From the NCBI RefSeq assembly GCF_011752625.1, contig NZ_VWXD01000001.1, forward strand, positions 744,001 to 808,000: DNA of 64,000 nucleotides, written 5' to 3'. The notes under the pieces were generated by a model that worked only from the letters and a program-made list of their open reading frames with translations, did not search any database and was not told the DNA's origin. The position numbers were made by a program, and so were the translations under genes. Of this stretch, positions 19,969 to 30,375 are shown in pieces; position 1 is the stretch's first letter; every line of letters starts with the position of its first letter. The DNA comes from Candidatus Pantoea formicae (GTDB lineage: Bacteria > Pseudomonadota > Gammaproteobacteria > Enterobacterales > Enterobacteriaceae).

Positions 19969-20297
19969 AAGTGGCTCCCCATCAGCGCCACACCCGCCAC
20001 TATCGCCAGCGTGCCAAACCATTGTTGTAAGCTATAGGTCTCGCGCCAGATCAATCTTGCCGCTATCGCCACCAACACAAAGTTAAGGCTAAGCATTGGA
20101 TAGGCAACACTGACGGGAACGACACGCAGTACCAGCAGCCACAACAGCATCGCAACGCCCAGCAACATAATGCTGAGCCCAATCCACATGATCAGTTTTT
20201 TTTTGCCGTGTCGCATGCCGAGATACGCCGCCTGCTTTTGACACAGCTGGGCGGCGCAACTCAACAGACTCACCAGAAGAATGAGTAATAAACTCAT
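19965..20297 (-). CDS. arnE: undecaprenyl-phosphate-L-Ara4N flippase subunit ArnE
   Basis: A 110-residue four-helix EamA-like protein, partner of ArnF. The SVAYPMLSLNFVLVAIAARLIW stretch (given in part) and the initial cysteine-containing helix with CQKQA match ArnE. It overlaps arnT by 4 bp upstream and arnF by 4 bp downstream, showing translational coupling. Confidence 0.94.
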   Translation of the reverse strand: MSLLLILLVSLLSCAAQLCQKQAAYLGMRHGKKKLIMWIGLSIMLLGVAMLLWLLVLRVVPVSVAYPMLSLNFVLVAIAARLIWRETYSLQQWFGTLAIVAGVALMGSHL

Positions 20298-21955
20298 GGT
20301 TTAGCGTCGTAACCGTAATAAACCAATCGCCCCTGGCGATAAACATCATCCGGAACGGGCATTGAGGGATCCGGGCCTTTTTCTCCCGACGTGAGCATCA
20401 TCACTAAGGATACCTTGCCATGACGACGGTGCTCACGCAGCCAGTCTGCAAAGGCGGCACCATCAACGTAACGCGCTTGTGCATCAGGATAGCTGAGACC
20501 ATATTCCAGCTCTCCTTTGGCGTCGTAAAACGTGATGTCACTGCGCTCGGTTTCCCATGCCACCGCCGCCGCAACACCGGGATTGTCAGCCAACAGATAA
20601 CGACTATCCACCAATTGATTGTGCACCGCGCTGACAAAGTTCTGAGGCTGTTTGGAATCACGCACCTTCTGCGGAATGGCAAAACCCACTAACAGAGCCA
20701 GCATTAACGGGCAAAGTGCCGCCAACTGCCAACGACAACGACCTGGCTTCAGACTCAGCCATCCCATACCCCCCCAACCGGCAAAAGCCACCGCACCGCA
20801 AATCACCCTGACGGTCTCATCGCTGGCATAAACCGGACGGTGCGACAGACCCCAAGGGGCGATAACCACCAGCAAGACTATCGTAGTGATCGCACCGAAC
20901 AGCAGATTGATCCACCCGTTCACTTTAAACGCTTTAACCACCTGCGCTGTCCCACTGTGCGCATAGTGCGCCATCAGCAGAGCCAGCGGTGCAAAACATG
21001 GCAGGATATAGGTCGGCAGTTTCCCTTTGGCAATGCTAAAGAACAGCAGCGGCAGCAGCACCCAACTCAGCAGATACACAGCACCCGTATGCTGACTGCG
21101 CTGGCGCCAGGCACCCATTAGCGAACCCGGCAGCAACGCTAACCAAGGCAAACAGCCCGCCAGCAACACCGGCAGGTAGTACCAGAAAGGTGCCTTATGC
21201 TGGGCGTCTTTCTCGGCGAAACGTTGGATATGTTCAACCCAGAAGAAGTAGTGCCAGAAATCGCCTTCCTGACGATAAATAGCCAGTGCCCAAGGTGCAC
21301 TCAACAGTGCAGCGACGACGATCGTTAAGGGCCCCCACCGCAACAGTTCGCCAAAGCGGCGTTGCCAGATTGCCCATGGCAAAATGGCCAGCACCGGCAC
21401 CGCCAACGCCAGGAAACCTTTGGTCATAAAGCCCATTGCACAGGCAGCACCCAGCAAGACATAGCCACACAGGCGCTGTTGCGTAGTGGTCGCCTGCGCT
21501 GCTAACCAGTAGCTGCACATCGCGGCCACCAGCCAGAGCAACAGAATCGGGTCAAGCACGGCATAAGTGCCAATCCCGTACACTAGCAGAGAAGTCAGGA
21601 AGATGACGCTGCCTGTCAGCGCGATTTTCCGGCTGGCAAACATCTGTTTTCCCAGCCAGTAAATTAGCACCGCACTGAGGGTTGTGCAGAATACCGAACC
21701 CGCACGGACACCAAAATTAGTATGGCCAAACAACATCTGTCCAATATTGTTGACCCAATATCCCGCAATCGGCTTTTCGAAATAGCGTAAGTCAAAGAAG
21801 TGCGGCACCACCCAATTACCGTTCATCAGCATCTCACGACTGATCTCGGCATAACGGGTTTCATCCGGTTGCCATAAAGCACGGAATTCAACTGGAATGA
21901 GATAGTAAAGCGCGAAAAGCGCCAGCAATAGCGCCGTTTTGGTACCTGTACGCAT
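20294..21955 (-). CDS. arnT: 4-amino-4-deoxy-L-arabinose transferase ArnT
   Basis: Inner-membrane GT83 glycosyltransferase of 553 aa (E. coli 550). It transfers L-Ara4N from undecaprenyl phosphate to lipid A phosphates on the periplasmic side, lowering negative charge and giving resistance to polymyxin and cationic peptides. About twelve membrane helices are followed by a soluble periplasmic C-terminal domain. The N-terminal LWQPDETRYAEISREML carries the catalytic DE motif of this fold, and PHFFDLRYFEKPI follows. It lies 30 bp after arnD and overlaps arnE by 4 bp. Confidence 0.96.
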   Translation of the reverse strand: MRTGTKTALLLALFALYYLIPVEFRALWQPDETRYAEISREMLMNGNWVVPHFFDLRYFEKPIAGYWVNNIGQMLFGHTNFGVRAGSVFCTTLSAVLIYWLGKQMFASRKIALTGSVIFLTSLLVYGIGTYAVLDPILLLWLVAAMCSYWLAAQATTTQQRLCGYVLLGAACAMGFMTKGFLALAVPVLAILPWAIWQRRFGELLRWGPLTIVVAALLSAPWALAIYRQEGDFWHYFFWVEHIQRFAEKDAQHKAPFWYYLPVLLAGCLPWLALLPGSLMGAWRQRSQHTGAVYLLSWVLLPLLFFSIAKGKLPTYILPCFAPLALLMAHYAHSGTAQVVKAFKVNGWINLLFGAITTIVLLVVIAPWGLSHRPVYASDETVRVICGAVAFAGWGGMGWLSLKPGRCRWQLAALCPLMLALLVGFAIPQKVRDSKQPQNFVSAVHNQLVDSRYLLADNPGVAAAVAWETERSDITFYDAKGELEYGLSYPDAQARYVDGAAFADWLREHRRHGKVSLVMMLTSGEKGPDPSMPVPDDVYRQGRLVYYGYDAKP

Positions 21956-21985
21956 CCGTGGTTCCTATAAAATTTCCTGTGATAC

Positions 21986-22870
21986 TCAGTTCTGACAGCC
22001 CAGCCAACCTTCACGTCCGGGAATGTGCCCACGAACCAGATTGCCCTCTGGCAGCGTGCTGAGATCATCGGGTAGCAGCTCACTGAGCGGACAGAAGCGG
22101 ATACCTTGCTGTTCTGCTCGCGTTAACAATTCGCCGAACGCACGCGAACCGACAATCCCTTCGACTTCGGCATGAATGGTATAGACTGGCGAACCCTGCG
22201 CCGCATGCATTTGCTCAAGGATGTAATCGTTAAATCCCGCTGCACTGACGGATTGGCCGACCACTTCATCCCATGTGGGTAATGTCACAGGGATTTGCAC
22301 GGTGCCTAAACTGCCGTCACGCAGTCGCGGTAAAAAGGGTCCAGTTCCACGGCAATCGCTGTTGTAGTGGAAGCCAAATTTCTGTTTAGCAGCCACCACA
22401 CGACCATCGGCGCGCCATCCCGCCACGGCCGAACAGGTGACATTGTCACCAATGATCGCCTCCAGCGCCGCTTTGCCACGCGCAATCTGCTCATGCAGTT
22501 TATCTTCTGGCCACACGCCTGCCCAAGTTTGCCAGGCAAAGTGATCCCACGCATGTAAACCGACTTCATGATGGTCCGCAGTGGCGCTGATGATCTCTTC
22601 CAGTCCACGACCAATTTCGCGCCCTGGCCACGCCGTGCCTGCCAGCAAGATATCCCAGCCGTAGAGTGATGCTGCGCGTGAACGCAGCATTTTCCATAAG
22701 AAACGCGGCTTCATCAGGCGCCACAAGTGGCGCCCCATGTTGTCCGGCCCTACGCTGAAGAAGAAACTGGCCTGCAGTTGATGCATGCTGAACTGTTCCA
22801 GCAAGGCTGGGACACCGAGCTTAGTACCACGCCAGGTATCTACATCTACGCGCAAACCAATTTTCTTCAT
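21986..22870 (-). CDS. arnD: 4-deoxy-4-formamido-L-arabinose-phosphoundecaprenol deformylase ArnD
   Basis: NodB-type polysaccharide deacetylase fold of 294 aa (E. coli 296). It deformylates the undecaprenyl-linked Ara4-formyl-N made by ArnC, driving the pathway forward. The metal/catalytic start [11 protein letters not shown], the [13 protein letters not shown] motif with metal His residues, and a late His in [10 protein letters not shown] are present. It overlaps arnA by 4 bp. Confidence 0.95.
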   Translation of the reverse strand: MKKIGLRVDVDTWRGTKLGVPALLEQFSMHQLQASFFFSVGPDNMGRHLWRLMKPRFLWKMLRSRAASLYGWDILLAGTAWPGREIGRGLEEIISATADHHEVGLHAWDHFAWQTWAGVWPEDKLHEQIARGKAALEAIIGDNVTCSAVAGWRADGRVVAAKQKFGFHYNSDCRGTGPFLPRLRDGSLGTVQIPVTLPTWDEVVGQSVSAAGFNDYILEQMHAAQGSPVYTIHAEVEGIVGSRAFGELLTRAEQQGIRFCPLSELLPDDLSTLPEGNLVRGHIPGREGWLGCQN

Positions 22871-24846
22871 GGCTTATCCTGCAACTCAACCGTGCGCAGG
22901 AAGAAGTCCAGCGTGTTATCAATGGTGGTATCCATCTCAATGGTCGGTGTCCAATCCAGCAGACGACGCGCATTTTTGATTGACGGCTTACGATGCTCTA
23001 CGTCCTGGTAACCTTTGCCGTAATAGCTGCTGCTCTCCACTTCGCGGAAACCTGCAAAAGGTGGGAAACGATCGCGCAGTGGGTGACGCTCAAAGCTTGC
23101 CAGCAAACGCTCTGCCAGCTCTTTAATGCTTGCTTCGTTCTCAGGATTGCCGATGTTGACGATCTGACCGTCACAGTTGTTGTTCTTGTTCTCGATGATG
23201 CGGAACAAAGCTTCGATACCGTCACGAATGTCGGTGAAGCAACGTTTCTGCGCGCCACCATCGATCAGTTTGATGGGCGAGCCTTCCACCAGATTCAGAA
23301 TCAGCTGGGTGATGGCACGTGAACTGCCGATACGTGCAGCGTTAAGGTTGTCGAGACGCGGGCCCATCCAGTTAAACGGACGGAACAGCGTGAAGCGCAG
23401 GTTCTCTTTTTCGCCATACGCCCAGATGACGCGGTCCAGCAGCTGTTTGGATACCGAATAAATCCAACGCTGCTTGTTGATGGGGCCCACCACCAGGTTG
23501 GAGTGATCTTCGTCGAAATGCTTGTCGGTACACATACCGTACACTTCAGACGTTGATGGGAAGATGATGCGCTTTTTGTATTTCACGCAATCACGGATGA
23601 TCTTGAGGTTCTCTTCAAAATCAAGTTCGAATACGCGCAGCGGGTTACGGGTATATTCAATTGGGGTCGCAATCGCCACCAGCGGTAACACCACATCACA
23701 TTTCTTAATGTGATATTCAATCCACTCAGAGTGAATGCTGATATCGCCTTCAACAAAGTGGAAACGGGGTTGATCGAGGAAGCGGCTGATCGCATCAGAT
23801 CCAATATCCAGACCGTACACTTCGAAATTATCGTCTTGCAGCAGACGCTCGGTTAAATGGTTACCGATGAAACCGTTGACACCCAAAATCAGTACGCGGG
23901 TACGACGTTTAATCGCCGCGACTGGCTGCGAGTACAGCAGCGCGCCCGGTACCATACCCAGGCTCTGGGCCAACTGGCTGCCGTTCATGTAAACGCCGTT
24001 TTCACTTTGGCCGGTGACCACTTCCAATGCACCTTCACCACAAGCGATCAGGAAAGGTTCCACCGAGATAACCGTACCGGGTTTAGCCTGAGGCGCATCC
24101 GCATGCACACGCCCTTTCCACACCACAAATTTCACGGTTCCAGCATAGGCAAACGCACCCGGCCATGGGTCTGTGACCGCACGTACTAGGTTATTGATCG
24201 ATTGCGCAGGCTGCTCCCACTGAATACGACCATCTTCTGGTGTACGGCGTCCTACAACGGTAGCCTGGCTTTGATCCTGTGGTGTCGTCGCGATGTCACC
24301 CCGTTTCATCGCAGGCAGCGCTTGCTCCAGCACCTGGGTCGCGCAGGTCACCAATTTGCGATGCAGGGTTAACGCATTGTCCTGCTCTTCAATGGCAACA
24401 CGTAACTGGGCAACAATGTCACCAGCATCCGCGCGTTTCACCATGCGGTGCAGTGTCACACCGGTTTCTTTCTCACCATTTACCAGCACCCAGTTCAGCG
24501 GGGCACGACCACGGTATTTTGGCAGTAATGAACCATGCAGATTAAAAGCACCCAGACGCGCGCTGCTGAGAACATCGTCACTCAACAGATTGCGGTAGTA
24601 GAACGAGAAGATGTAATCCGGTGCCATGGTTTTAATACGATCCACCCACAGAGGATGGTTGGCATCTTCTGGTGCATAAACGGGAATGCCCTGCTCAGCC
24701 GCCAGACGCGCCACAGAACCAAAGAAGTGATTTTCCGCAGCCGAGTCAGCGTGAGTAAAAATCGCACTGATTTCAAAGCCTGCATTCAACAGCGCAGTAA
24801 TGCCAGCACAGCCCATATCGTGATAGGCGAAGACGATAGTTTTCAT
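22867..24846 (-). CDS. arnA: bifunctional UDP-Ara4N formyltransferase / UDP-glucuronate decarboxylase ArnA
   Basis: Cytoplasmic two-domain enzyme of 659 aa (E. coli 660). Residues 1-about 305 form the N10-formyl-THF-dependent formyltransferase, with [20 protein letters not shown]. Residues about 315-659 form the NAD-dependent UDP-GlcA C4''-oxidising decarboxylase, with [20 protein letters not shown] and [13 protein letters not shown] (SDR Tyr and Lys). The two activities flank the ArnB transamination step. It overlaps arnC and arnD by 4 bp each. Confidence 0.97.
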   Translation of the reverse strand: MKTIVFAYHDMGCAGITALLNAGFEISAIFTHADSAAENHFFGSVARLAAEQGIPVYAPEDANHPLWVDRIKTMAPDYIFSFYYRNLLSDDVLSSARLGAFNLHGSLLPKYRGRAPLNWVLVNGEKETGVTLHRMVKRADAGDIVAQLRVAIEEQDNALTLHRKLVTCATQVLEQALPAMKRGDIATTPQDQSQATVVGRRTPEDGRIQWEQPAQSINNLVRAVTDPWPGAFAYAGTVKFVVWKGRVHADAPQAKPGTVISVEPFLIACGEGALEVVTGQSENGVYMNGSQLAQSLGMVPGALLYSQPVAAIKRRTRVLILGVNGFIGNHLTERLLQDDNFEVYGLDIGSDAISRFLDQPRFHFVEGDISIHSEWIEYHIKKCDVVLPLVAIATPIEYTRNPLRVFELDFEENLKIIRDCVKYKKRIIFPSTSEVYGMCTDKHFDEDHSNLVVGPINKQRWIYSVSKQLLDRVIWAYGEKENLRFTLFRPFNWMGPRLDNLNAARIGSSRAITQLILNLVEGSPIKLIDGGAQKRCFTDIRDGIEALFRIIENKNNNCDGQIVNIGNPENEASIKELAERLLASFERHPLRDRFPPFAGFREVESSSYYGKGYQDVEHRKPSIKNARRLLDWTPTIEMDTTIDNTLDFFLRTVELQDKP

Positions 24847-25838
24847 TGCTCAATTTCCTGTACAGATGAGGCATCTTTCTGCGAGTTAATAACACGTTGA
24901 ATGAAATAGCGCGGACGGGCGCGTACGTCGTTATAGATTCGGCCAATATATTCGCCGAGAAGGCCCATGCCGATGAATTGCGCGCCGACAAAGATAAACA
25001 GCACCGCGAACAGCATGAACACACCGTCTCCAGCCCAATCGGCGCCGAGGAACAGTCGTAAGACAATCAAAACCAATGAGAAGGCAAACCCCGCCAGAGC
25101 AATCAGGCTGCCGACAATACTCAGCAGACGCAGCGGCGTGGTGGTCAGACAGGTCACCAGGTCATACATCAGGTTTATCAGCTTCATAAAGCTGTATTTT
25201 GAGTCACCAAATTCACGTTCTGCATGCGCCACCGGCAATTCGATGGTACGGCGTGCGAAAGTGTTGGCGAGGATGGGAATAAAGGTGCTGCGTTCGTGGC
25301 AGTTGAGCATGGCATCCACGATGTGGCGGCGATAGGCACGCAACATGCAGCCATAGTCGCCCATCGCTTTACCGGTGACGCGCTGAATCAGCTGGTTAAT
25401 CGTGCGCGAAGCGCGACGGCGGAACCAACTGTCTTGGCGATTCTGACGAACGGTACCCACCACGTCATATCCCTGCTGGGCCGCTTTCACCAGATTGGGG
25501 ATCTCTTCGGGAGGATTTTGTAAGTCAGCATCCAGAGTGATGATCAAATCACCCGATACATGGCTAAAACCCGCCATGATCGCGGAGTGCTGGCCATAAT
25601 TACGGTTCAGCAATACACCCACGACATGGCTGCCTGGCATATCGGCGGCATCAGCAATCATCTCGCCTGAACGATCGCTACTGCCGTCATCCACCAGCAA
25701 AATTTCATACTCAAGGTTCAGAACCGCACAGGCCGCATCGGTGCGACGCACCAACTCAGGCAGGCTTTCCTGTTCGTTATAGACCGGGATCACCACGGAG
25801 ACTTTACGAATGGCTTTTTCTTCCAACATCTCAATCAA
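24843..25838 (-). CDS. arnC: undecaprenyl-phosphate Ara4FN transferase ArnC
   Basis: GT2 membrane glycosyltransferase of 331 aa that moves Ara4-formyl-N from UDP to undecaprenyl phosphate. [20 protein letters not shown] opens the GT-A domain, the acidic motif is [13 protein letters not shown], and two membrane helices lie near 235-300. The start is at 25838, or nine bases later at the second Met; both overlap the end of arnB. Confidence 0.95.
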   Translation of the reverse strand: MIEMLEEKAIRKVSVVIPVYNEQESLPELVRRTDAACAVLNLEYEILLVDDGSSDRSGEMIADAADMPGSHVVGVLLNRNYGQHSAIMAGFSHVSGDLIITLDADLQNPPEEIPNLVKAAQQGYDVVGTVRQNRQDSWFRRRASRTINQLIQRVTGKAMGDYGCMLRAYRRHIVDAMLNCHERSTFIPILANTFARRTIELPVAHAEREFGDSKYSFMKLINLMYDLVTCLTTTPLRLLSIVGSLIALAGFAFSLVLIVLRLFLGADWAGDGVFMLFAVLFIFVGAQFIGMGLLGEYIGRIYNDVRARPRYFIQRVINSQKDASSVQEIEQ

Positions 25839-26971
25839 ACTCCAGCGATCTGACGCAGTGCGCGAATGACTCTTGTCACATCTTCATCGCTCATATCAGG
25901 GAACAACGGTATTGAACAGATACGATCGCTATTCCATTCCGTGTTGGGCAGGGAAAGCTGTGGGTAGCGTTCGCGATAATATTTGTGGGTATGTGCCGCG
26001 CGGAAATGCAAGCCGGTGCCGATGTCTTGTGCTTTAAGCGTTTCCATCAAGGCATCGCGACTCAGTCCACACTGCGCTTCATCAACACGAATGATGAACA
26101 AATGCCAGGCGTGCTGATGCGCCCACTTAGGTTGAGCCAACGGCAGGAACGGCGTATCAGCCAGTTCGTTCAAATAACGTTGGGCAATCTCTGCACGGCG
26201 TGCATTGATGGCGGGCAGTTTGTTTAACTGAACCAGTGCGATGGCAGCGCTGATGTCGGGCAAGTTGTATTTAAACCCAGGCATAATGACTTCAGCCTGC
26301 GGTTTACGTCCATGCGTGTGACGGTCATACGCATCAACACCCAAGCCGTGGAATTTCAGGCTGCGCATGCGGTCGGCCAGCTCAGCGTCATCGGTAACTA
26401 TCAAGCCACCTTCCGCGCAGGTCATGTTTTTAATGGCATGGAAAGAAAAAATAGCCGTGCCCTTATTACCGACATGCTGACCTTTGTAATAACAACCTGC
26501 AGAGTGCGCTGCATCTTCGATCACTGCGATGCCATGCCGTTCACCAATGGCGCGAATGGCGTCAATGTCGGCGGGTGCGCCGGCATAATGCACCGGAATG
26601 ATGGCACGCGTCCGCGGTGTGATGGCCGCTTCTATTTGCTCAGGCGTGACCATTAGGGTATCGCGGTCAACATCAATCATCACTGGCGTTGCACCCAGCA
26701 GCGTAATGATGTTGATGGTGGACACCCACGTCAGTGAAGGCGTGATCACCTCATCACCAGGCTGAATGTTTAACGCGAGGAGTGTGACGTGCATGCCTGC
26801 CGTGGCGGAACTGACAGCAATCGCATGTTGATTGCCGGTTAACTGGCAAAAGGCTTGTTCCAAGGCCGCATTTTTGGGGCCGGTGGTGATCCAACCTGAT
26901 TCAAAAACCTCTTTTACTGCCGCTAACTCTTCCTCGCCCAAAGCGGGGCGCGAGAATGGAAGAAAAGTCAT
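25835..26971 (-). CDS. arnB: UDP-4-amino-4-deoxy-L-arabinose aminotransferase ArnB
   Basis: PLP enzyme of 378 aa from the DegT/DnrJ/EryC1 family. It aminates the UDP-4-keto-arabinose made by ArnA, using glutamate. The PLP Lys lies in [15 protein letters not shown], and the PLP/phosphate region in [14 protein letters not shown]. It is the first gene of the operon and overlaps arnC by 4 bp. The regulatory region (26972-27230) is AT-rich and carries a candidate PmrA box. Confidence 0.96.
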   Translation of the reverse strand: MTFLPFSRPALGEEELAAVKEVFESGWITTGPKNAALEQAFCQLTGNQHAIAVSSATAGMHVTLLALNIQPGDEVITPSLTWVSTINIITLLGATPVMIDVDRDTLMVTPEQIEAAITPRTRAIIPVHYAGAPADIDAIRAIGERHGIAVIEDAAHSAGCYYKGQHVGNKGTAIFSFHAIKNMTCAEGGLIVTDDAELADRMRSLKFHGLGVDAYDRHTHGRKPQAEVIMPGFKYNLPDISAAIALVQLNKLPAINARRAEIAQRYLNELADTPFLPLAQPKWAHQHAWHLFIIRVDEAQCGLSRDALMETLKAQDIGTGLHFRAAHTHKYYRERYPQLSLPNTEWNSDRICSIPLFPDMSDEDVTRVIRALRQIAGV

Positions 26972-27185
26972 AAGTTTACCTTAACGTTTGAAACCTAAAA
27001 TTGCCTGCAATAGGACCAATTGCAGTGTGCAGTGATTCAGATCCATAAAAACATTCAGTAACTTGCTGTTTAAACTTAGATTACACATAAAAGTTTTGAT
27101 AGCACTAAGTGTTAATTTTTTAACCTACAGCAAAAAACTTAAGCACACCTGTCTTATTGCCCGTAGAACAAAATACGGATGAAAA

Positions 27186-27202
27186 CTTAACTGAACATTA
27201 AA
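27186..27202 (-). promoter_or_regulatory. candidate PmrA (BasR) box upstream of arnB
   Basis: On the minus strand the sequence is TTTAAT-GTTCA-GTTAAG, matching YTTAAK-N5-YTTAAK at 11 of 12 positions with the correct 11-bp period. It is about 215 bp upstream of arnB, farther than in Salmonella, which weakens the call. arn operons are classical PmrAB/PhoPQ targets. Confidence 0.45.
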
Positions 27203-27383
27203 TGGGTGACGCGCAAGCTGGCTTTTCTCTTAAATGTTGAGGATTGGTAGAAGATGTACGCTCAACCGTCTTGTCTCGCTATTTAGTCGTCACCAAAGTT
27301 TCATCAATATGACTAAATACGTGAAACATTTCGTTTGCTGTTTTTTTGAACGCCAAAAATTGAAGCGTGGAGATGAAGGAAAA

Positions 27384-27440
27384 ATGACAAAGAAACAGTC
27401 TGTTAGCAAACTCGCAGCACGGTTCTTAAGGTTAAGCTAA
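27384..27440 (+). CDS. possible 18-residue peptide ORF
   Basis: ATG at 27384 with a close AAGGA ribosome-binding site encodes MTKKQSVSKLAARFLRLS, a basic amphipathic peptide, then TAA. It precedes the 69-residue ORF by 60 bp and could be a leader peptide. No homology is recognised. The longer frame starting at 27234 has no good start signal and I do not call it. Confidence 0.25.
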   Translation: MTKKQSVSKLAARFLRLS

Positions 27441-27500
27441 GCTTCAAACCATACTCTATGTCGGGATATTGGCGTTCAAACGAATGGAGGGGAGATTAAG

Positions 27501-27710
27501 ATGAATACCGGAGCTGACAGACTGGCGCAGGCTGCCCTACGTCGCCATCATATTGGAGTGAAAACCAAAGGGTTACGTTTCCGCGGAGACCTCTATGTCT
27601 TCCGCTACAATGCAGGTCACTATGACGTGTTTCTCAATAATGACCGTGTGATGTCACTGGCGACAAGTAACGTGCAGGAAGCCATCCAGATGTTCAAACA
27701 GCAGTCATGA
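27501..27710 (+). CDS. small hypothetical protein
   Basis: A 69-residue ORF with a very strong ribosome-binding site (GGAGGGGAG) at normal spacing. The sequence is basic at the N-terminus (RRHHIGVKTKGLRFRGDLYVF) and then mixed, ending NVQEAIQMFKQQS. There is no signal peptide or membrane helix, and the composition looks like a small soluble alpha/beta protein. I do not recognise the family. It sits between the arn operon and a prepilin peptidase gene and is probably a real gene. Confidence 0.65.
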   Translation: MNTGADRLAQAALRRHHIGVKTKGLRFRGDLYVFRYNAGHYDVFLNNDRVMSLATSNVQEAIQMFKQQS

Positions 27711-27732
27711 TGCCTTGACTGCTGTTAGCCGT

Positions 27733-27840
27733 TTAAGCGGTGCGTTTTTCATTACACACATCTATGGTCACAACGAACTCTACTTCACTCCAGCCACTCT
27801 GCATCGCCTCTTTCAGCGGTTGATAGGTTAAAGCACTCAT
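27733..27840 (-). CDS. possible 35-residue ORF
   Basis: On the minus strand the ATG at 27840 starts MSALTYQPLKEAMQSGWSEV and runs 35 codons to TAA at 27733. Its amino-acid composition looks protein-like. A GGGAGG sequence lies directly against the ATG, which is closer than ideal for a ribosome-binding site. It is antisense to the gap between the 69-residue gene and the prepilin peptidase. No homology is recognised. Confidence 0.25.
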   Translation of the reverse strand: MSALTYQPLKEAMQSGWSEVEFVVTIDVCNEKRTA

Positions 27841-28000
27841 CCTCCCAGCGATGAATCGGGACGGGCATGCCTCTTCATCGCCTGAATACCGCTCATGAAA
27901 CGCGATGAAACACAGGGTAATACTCCGCAGCTACTCGCCACCTTTCTTCTTCAGGCGTAGGTTTCTTTTCGATAAAACCGGAAAGGAACAAGAGGTCAAC

Positions 28001-28765
28001 ATGGAGTGGATACTGTGGATGCTGGCAACGGTGATAGCCTTAAGCATCGGTAGCTTTATTAATGTCGTTATTCATCGCGTACCTCTGCAGATTTTACAAC
28101 CAGGCAACGGCGTGGGGTTATGGCAACCGGCTTCACACTGTCCGACGTGCAACAACTGTCTGCGCTGGCGAGACAATATCCCCGTTTTAAGTTGGCTATT
28201 ACTCCGTGGTCGGTGTCATTTTTGCCATTGTGCTATCAGCCTGCGCTATCCCTTAACAGAGGCTACCTGTGCAGCAATCAGCCTATTGTTCGTTGCACTC
28301 CTCCCAGTTGAAAGATCATTGCTCGCCGCACTCCTGCTTTTTTGGCTGCTGCTCACCGTCGCGATCATCGATTACGAACATTTTCTGTTGCCAGATGTGA
28401 TCACCTTGCCGCTGTTATGGTGGGGACTGTGGTTTAAAGCCATGGAATGGATACCCGGTTCATTGTCTGATGCGGTGTTCGGTGCCATCTCAGGCTATGG
28501 TTCGCTATGGATTCTTCTCCATGTTTATCAATGGATTAAAGGGATTGCCGCGCTGGGTATGGGGGATGTGAAGCTGGTTGCCGGAATGGGTGCATGGCTG
28601 GGGTGGGAGCTTTTGCCTTTGATGCTTTTTTTGGCTTGTAGCAGCGCGATGTTAGCGATTTTTTTCGCCAAAATTTGCTGGCAACGTGACCTCAATCAGC
28701 CTCTCGCATTTGGCCCGTGGATCGCCCTGGCGGGCATAAGTCTTTTTATTAACACGATTATTTAA
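28001..28765 (+). CDS. prepilin peptidase / N-methyltransferase (A24 family), orphan
   Basis: A 254-residue polytopic inner-membrane aspartic protease of the PilD/GspO/PppA type. It cleaves and may N-methylate type IV prepilin-like leaders. SIGSFINVVIHRVP in helix 1 is the family start. A cytoplasmic zinc-type loop has paired Cys (CPTCNNC and RCHFCH), expected for the methyltransferase-containing form. The catalytic Asp pair lies in IDYEHFLLPDVITLPL and GMGDVKLVAGMGAWLG. The ATG at 28001 is preceded by AGAGG, and the 32-residue extension to 27905 is unlikely. No pilin or secretion genes are nearby, so its substrates are encoded elsewhere. Confidence 0.87.
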   Translation: MEWILWMLATVIALSIGSFINVVIHRVPLQILQPGNGVGLWQPASHCPTCNNCLRWRDNIPVLSWLLLRGRCHFCHCAISLRYPLTEATCAAISLLFVALLPVERSLLAALLLFWLLLTVAIIDYEHFLLPDVITLPLLWWGLWFKAMEWIPGSLSDAVFGAISGYGSLWILLHVYQWIKGIAALGMGDVKLVAGMGAWLGWELLPLMLFLACSSAMLAIFFAKICWQRDLNQPLAFGPWIALAGISLFINTII

Positions 28766-28865
28766 TAACCAGCTCATAGGCTGGCGCTAAAATAGCCGGC
28801 CAATTAGTGGCCAACGCCCTGATTCCTATATGAAAAGAATAAACAATTCTAAACAAAATTAATCA

Positions 28866-28894
28866 TTGTGATGTACGTCAAAAGGCTCTATATT
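28866..28894 (+). promoter_or_regulatory. sigma-70 promoter candidate for dat-ddc
   Basis: TTGTGA (28866-28871), a 17-bp spacer and TATATT (28889-28894) lie about 85 bp before the dat start. Spacing is ideal and both boxes are close to consensus. Confidence 0.55.
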
Positions 28895-28977
28895 GGCCGC
28901 GTTTTTTAAACCACTGATACTTTTTTGTTCAACTAGTCAATCGGCCAGCCTGTGTGAGCCCCGGTTGAAGGAGAGAT

Positions 28978-30363
28978 ATGATGACGGATAAAGTCCGTAT
29001 TGATACTTTTGGTGCCAATTCATTCAACGGAAACAACGACGCATTCTTAGCCCGTCAGGCTGAGTTTGAATCAAACGTCAGGAGTTACCCGCGCAAATTG
29101 CCTTTAGCGATTGCCAAAGCCAATGGTGTGTGGATCACAGATGTTGAGAACAAACAATATCTTGACTGTCTGGCTGGCGCAGGGACGCTGGCACTTGGTC
29201 ATAACCATCCTGATGTTCTGCAGAGCATCCAAAATGTCATTACCAGCGGCTTGCCGTTACATACTCTTGATCTGACGACACCTCTGAAAGATCAATTCTC
29301 TGAGTCTTTGCTCTCGCTGCTGCCTGGCCAGGGTAAAGAGTACTGCCTGCAATTCACCGGTCCTTCCGGTGCAGATGCCGTTGAAGCGGCCCTGAAGCTG
29401 GCTAAGAAAGTCACTGGTCGCAGTGGCGTTATCAGTTTCTCAGGCGGTTACCATGGTATGACCCATGGCGCATTGGCGGTTACCGGCAACCTTTCGCCGA
29501 AAGAAGCCGTTAATGGCATGATGCCAGAAGTGCAGTTCATGCCTTACCCGCACCTGTACCGTTGCCCATTGGGTCTCGGTGGAGAAGCCGGTGTTAAAGC
29601 ACTGACCTATTACTTCGAAAACCTGATCAACGACGTTGAAAGCGGCGTACGTAAACCTGCGGCTGTCATCCTGGAAGCGGTTCAGGGTGAAGGCGGCGTG
29701 AACCCGGCTCCGGTTGAGTGGCTGCAACGCATCCGTAAAGTGACTCAGGAACATGGCATTCTGCTGATCCTGGACGAAGTACAGGCTGGCTTTGCTCGTA
29801 CCGGTAAATTCTTTGCCTTCGAACACGCTGGCATTGAGCCAGACATCATCGTGATGTCTAAAGCGGTAGGCGGCGGTTTGCCACTGGCTGTATTAGGTAT
29901 CAAAAAGCAATTTGATGCCTGGTCACCTGGCCACCACACCGGTACTTTCCGCGGTAACCAATTGGCGATGGCAACCGGTCTGGCAACCTTGAAAGTCCTG
30001 ACCGAGCAAAACATTGCCGGGAAAGTGGCAGAACAAGGCGAATGGTTGAAAGCGCAGTTGGCTGAAATGCAGAAGCGCTTCCCAGTCATCGGTCACATTC
30101 GCGGTCTGGGTATGATGATCGGTATTGAGATCGTTAAACCAAACGAAGCGGCTGACCACATGGGCAGCCTGCCAGCTGATGGCGAGCTCTCTGCACTGCT
30201 GCAGAAGAAGTGCTTCGAAGCAGGTCTGATTCTGGAGCGTGGCGGACGTCATGGTGCAGTATTGCGTCTGTTGCCGTCACTGCTGATCACCAATGAAGAG
30301 TTGGCGATTTTCCTGGATAAATTTGAGCAGGCGCTGATTGGCGCTGGCATCAAACCTGTTTGA
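28978..30363 (+). CDS. dat: diaminobutyrate--2-oxoglutarate aminotransferase
   Basis: Class III PLP aminotransferase of 461 aa that converts L-aspartate semialdehyde to L-2,4-diaminobutyrate with glutamate as donor. Visible are the NFxGN-like N-terminal region with [16 protein letters not shown], the [11 protein letters not shown] phosphate site, [13 protein letters not shown], the [15 protein letters not shown] segment and the PLP Lys in [24 protein letters not shown] precedes two adjacent ATGs (28978 and 28981). ddc follows after 12 bp; together they make 1,3-diaminopropane. Confidence 0.93.
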   Translation: MMTDKVRIDTFGANSFNGNNDAFLARQAEFESNVRSYPRKLPLAIAKANGVWITDVENKQYLDCLAGAGTLALGHNHPDVLQSIQNVITSGLPLHTLDLTTPLKDQFSESLLSLLPGQGKEYCLQFTGPSGADAVEAALKLAKKVTGRSGVISFSGGYHGMTHGALAVTGNLSPKEAVNGMMPEVQFMPYPHLYRCPLGLGGEAGVKALTYYFENLINDVESGVRKPAAVILEAVQGEGGVNPAPVEWLQRIRKVTQEHGILLILDEVQAGFARTGKFFAFEHAGIEPDIIVMSKAVGGGLPLAVLGIKKQFDAWSPGHHTGTFRGNQLAMATGLATLKVLTEQNIAGKVAEQGEWLKAQLAEMQKRFPVIGHIRGLGMMIGIEIVKPNEAADHMGSLPADGELSALLQKKCFEAGLILERGGRHGAVLRLLPSLLITNEELAIFLDKFEQALIGAGIKPV

Positions 30364-30375
30364 TTGGAAGAGTAA

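Noticed and set aside
27234..27383. 68-codon ORF ahead of the 69-residue gene
   Set aside because: Its start has no ribosome-binding site and its codon use is not protein-like. Only the 3' 18 codons, with their own site, were kept as a possible peptide.
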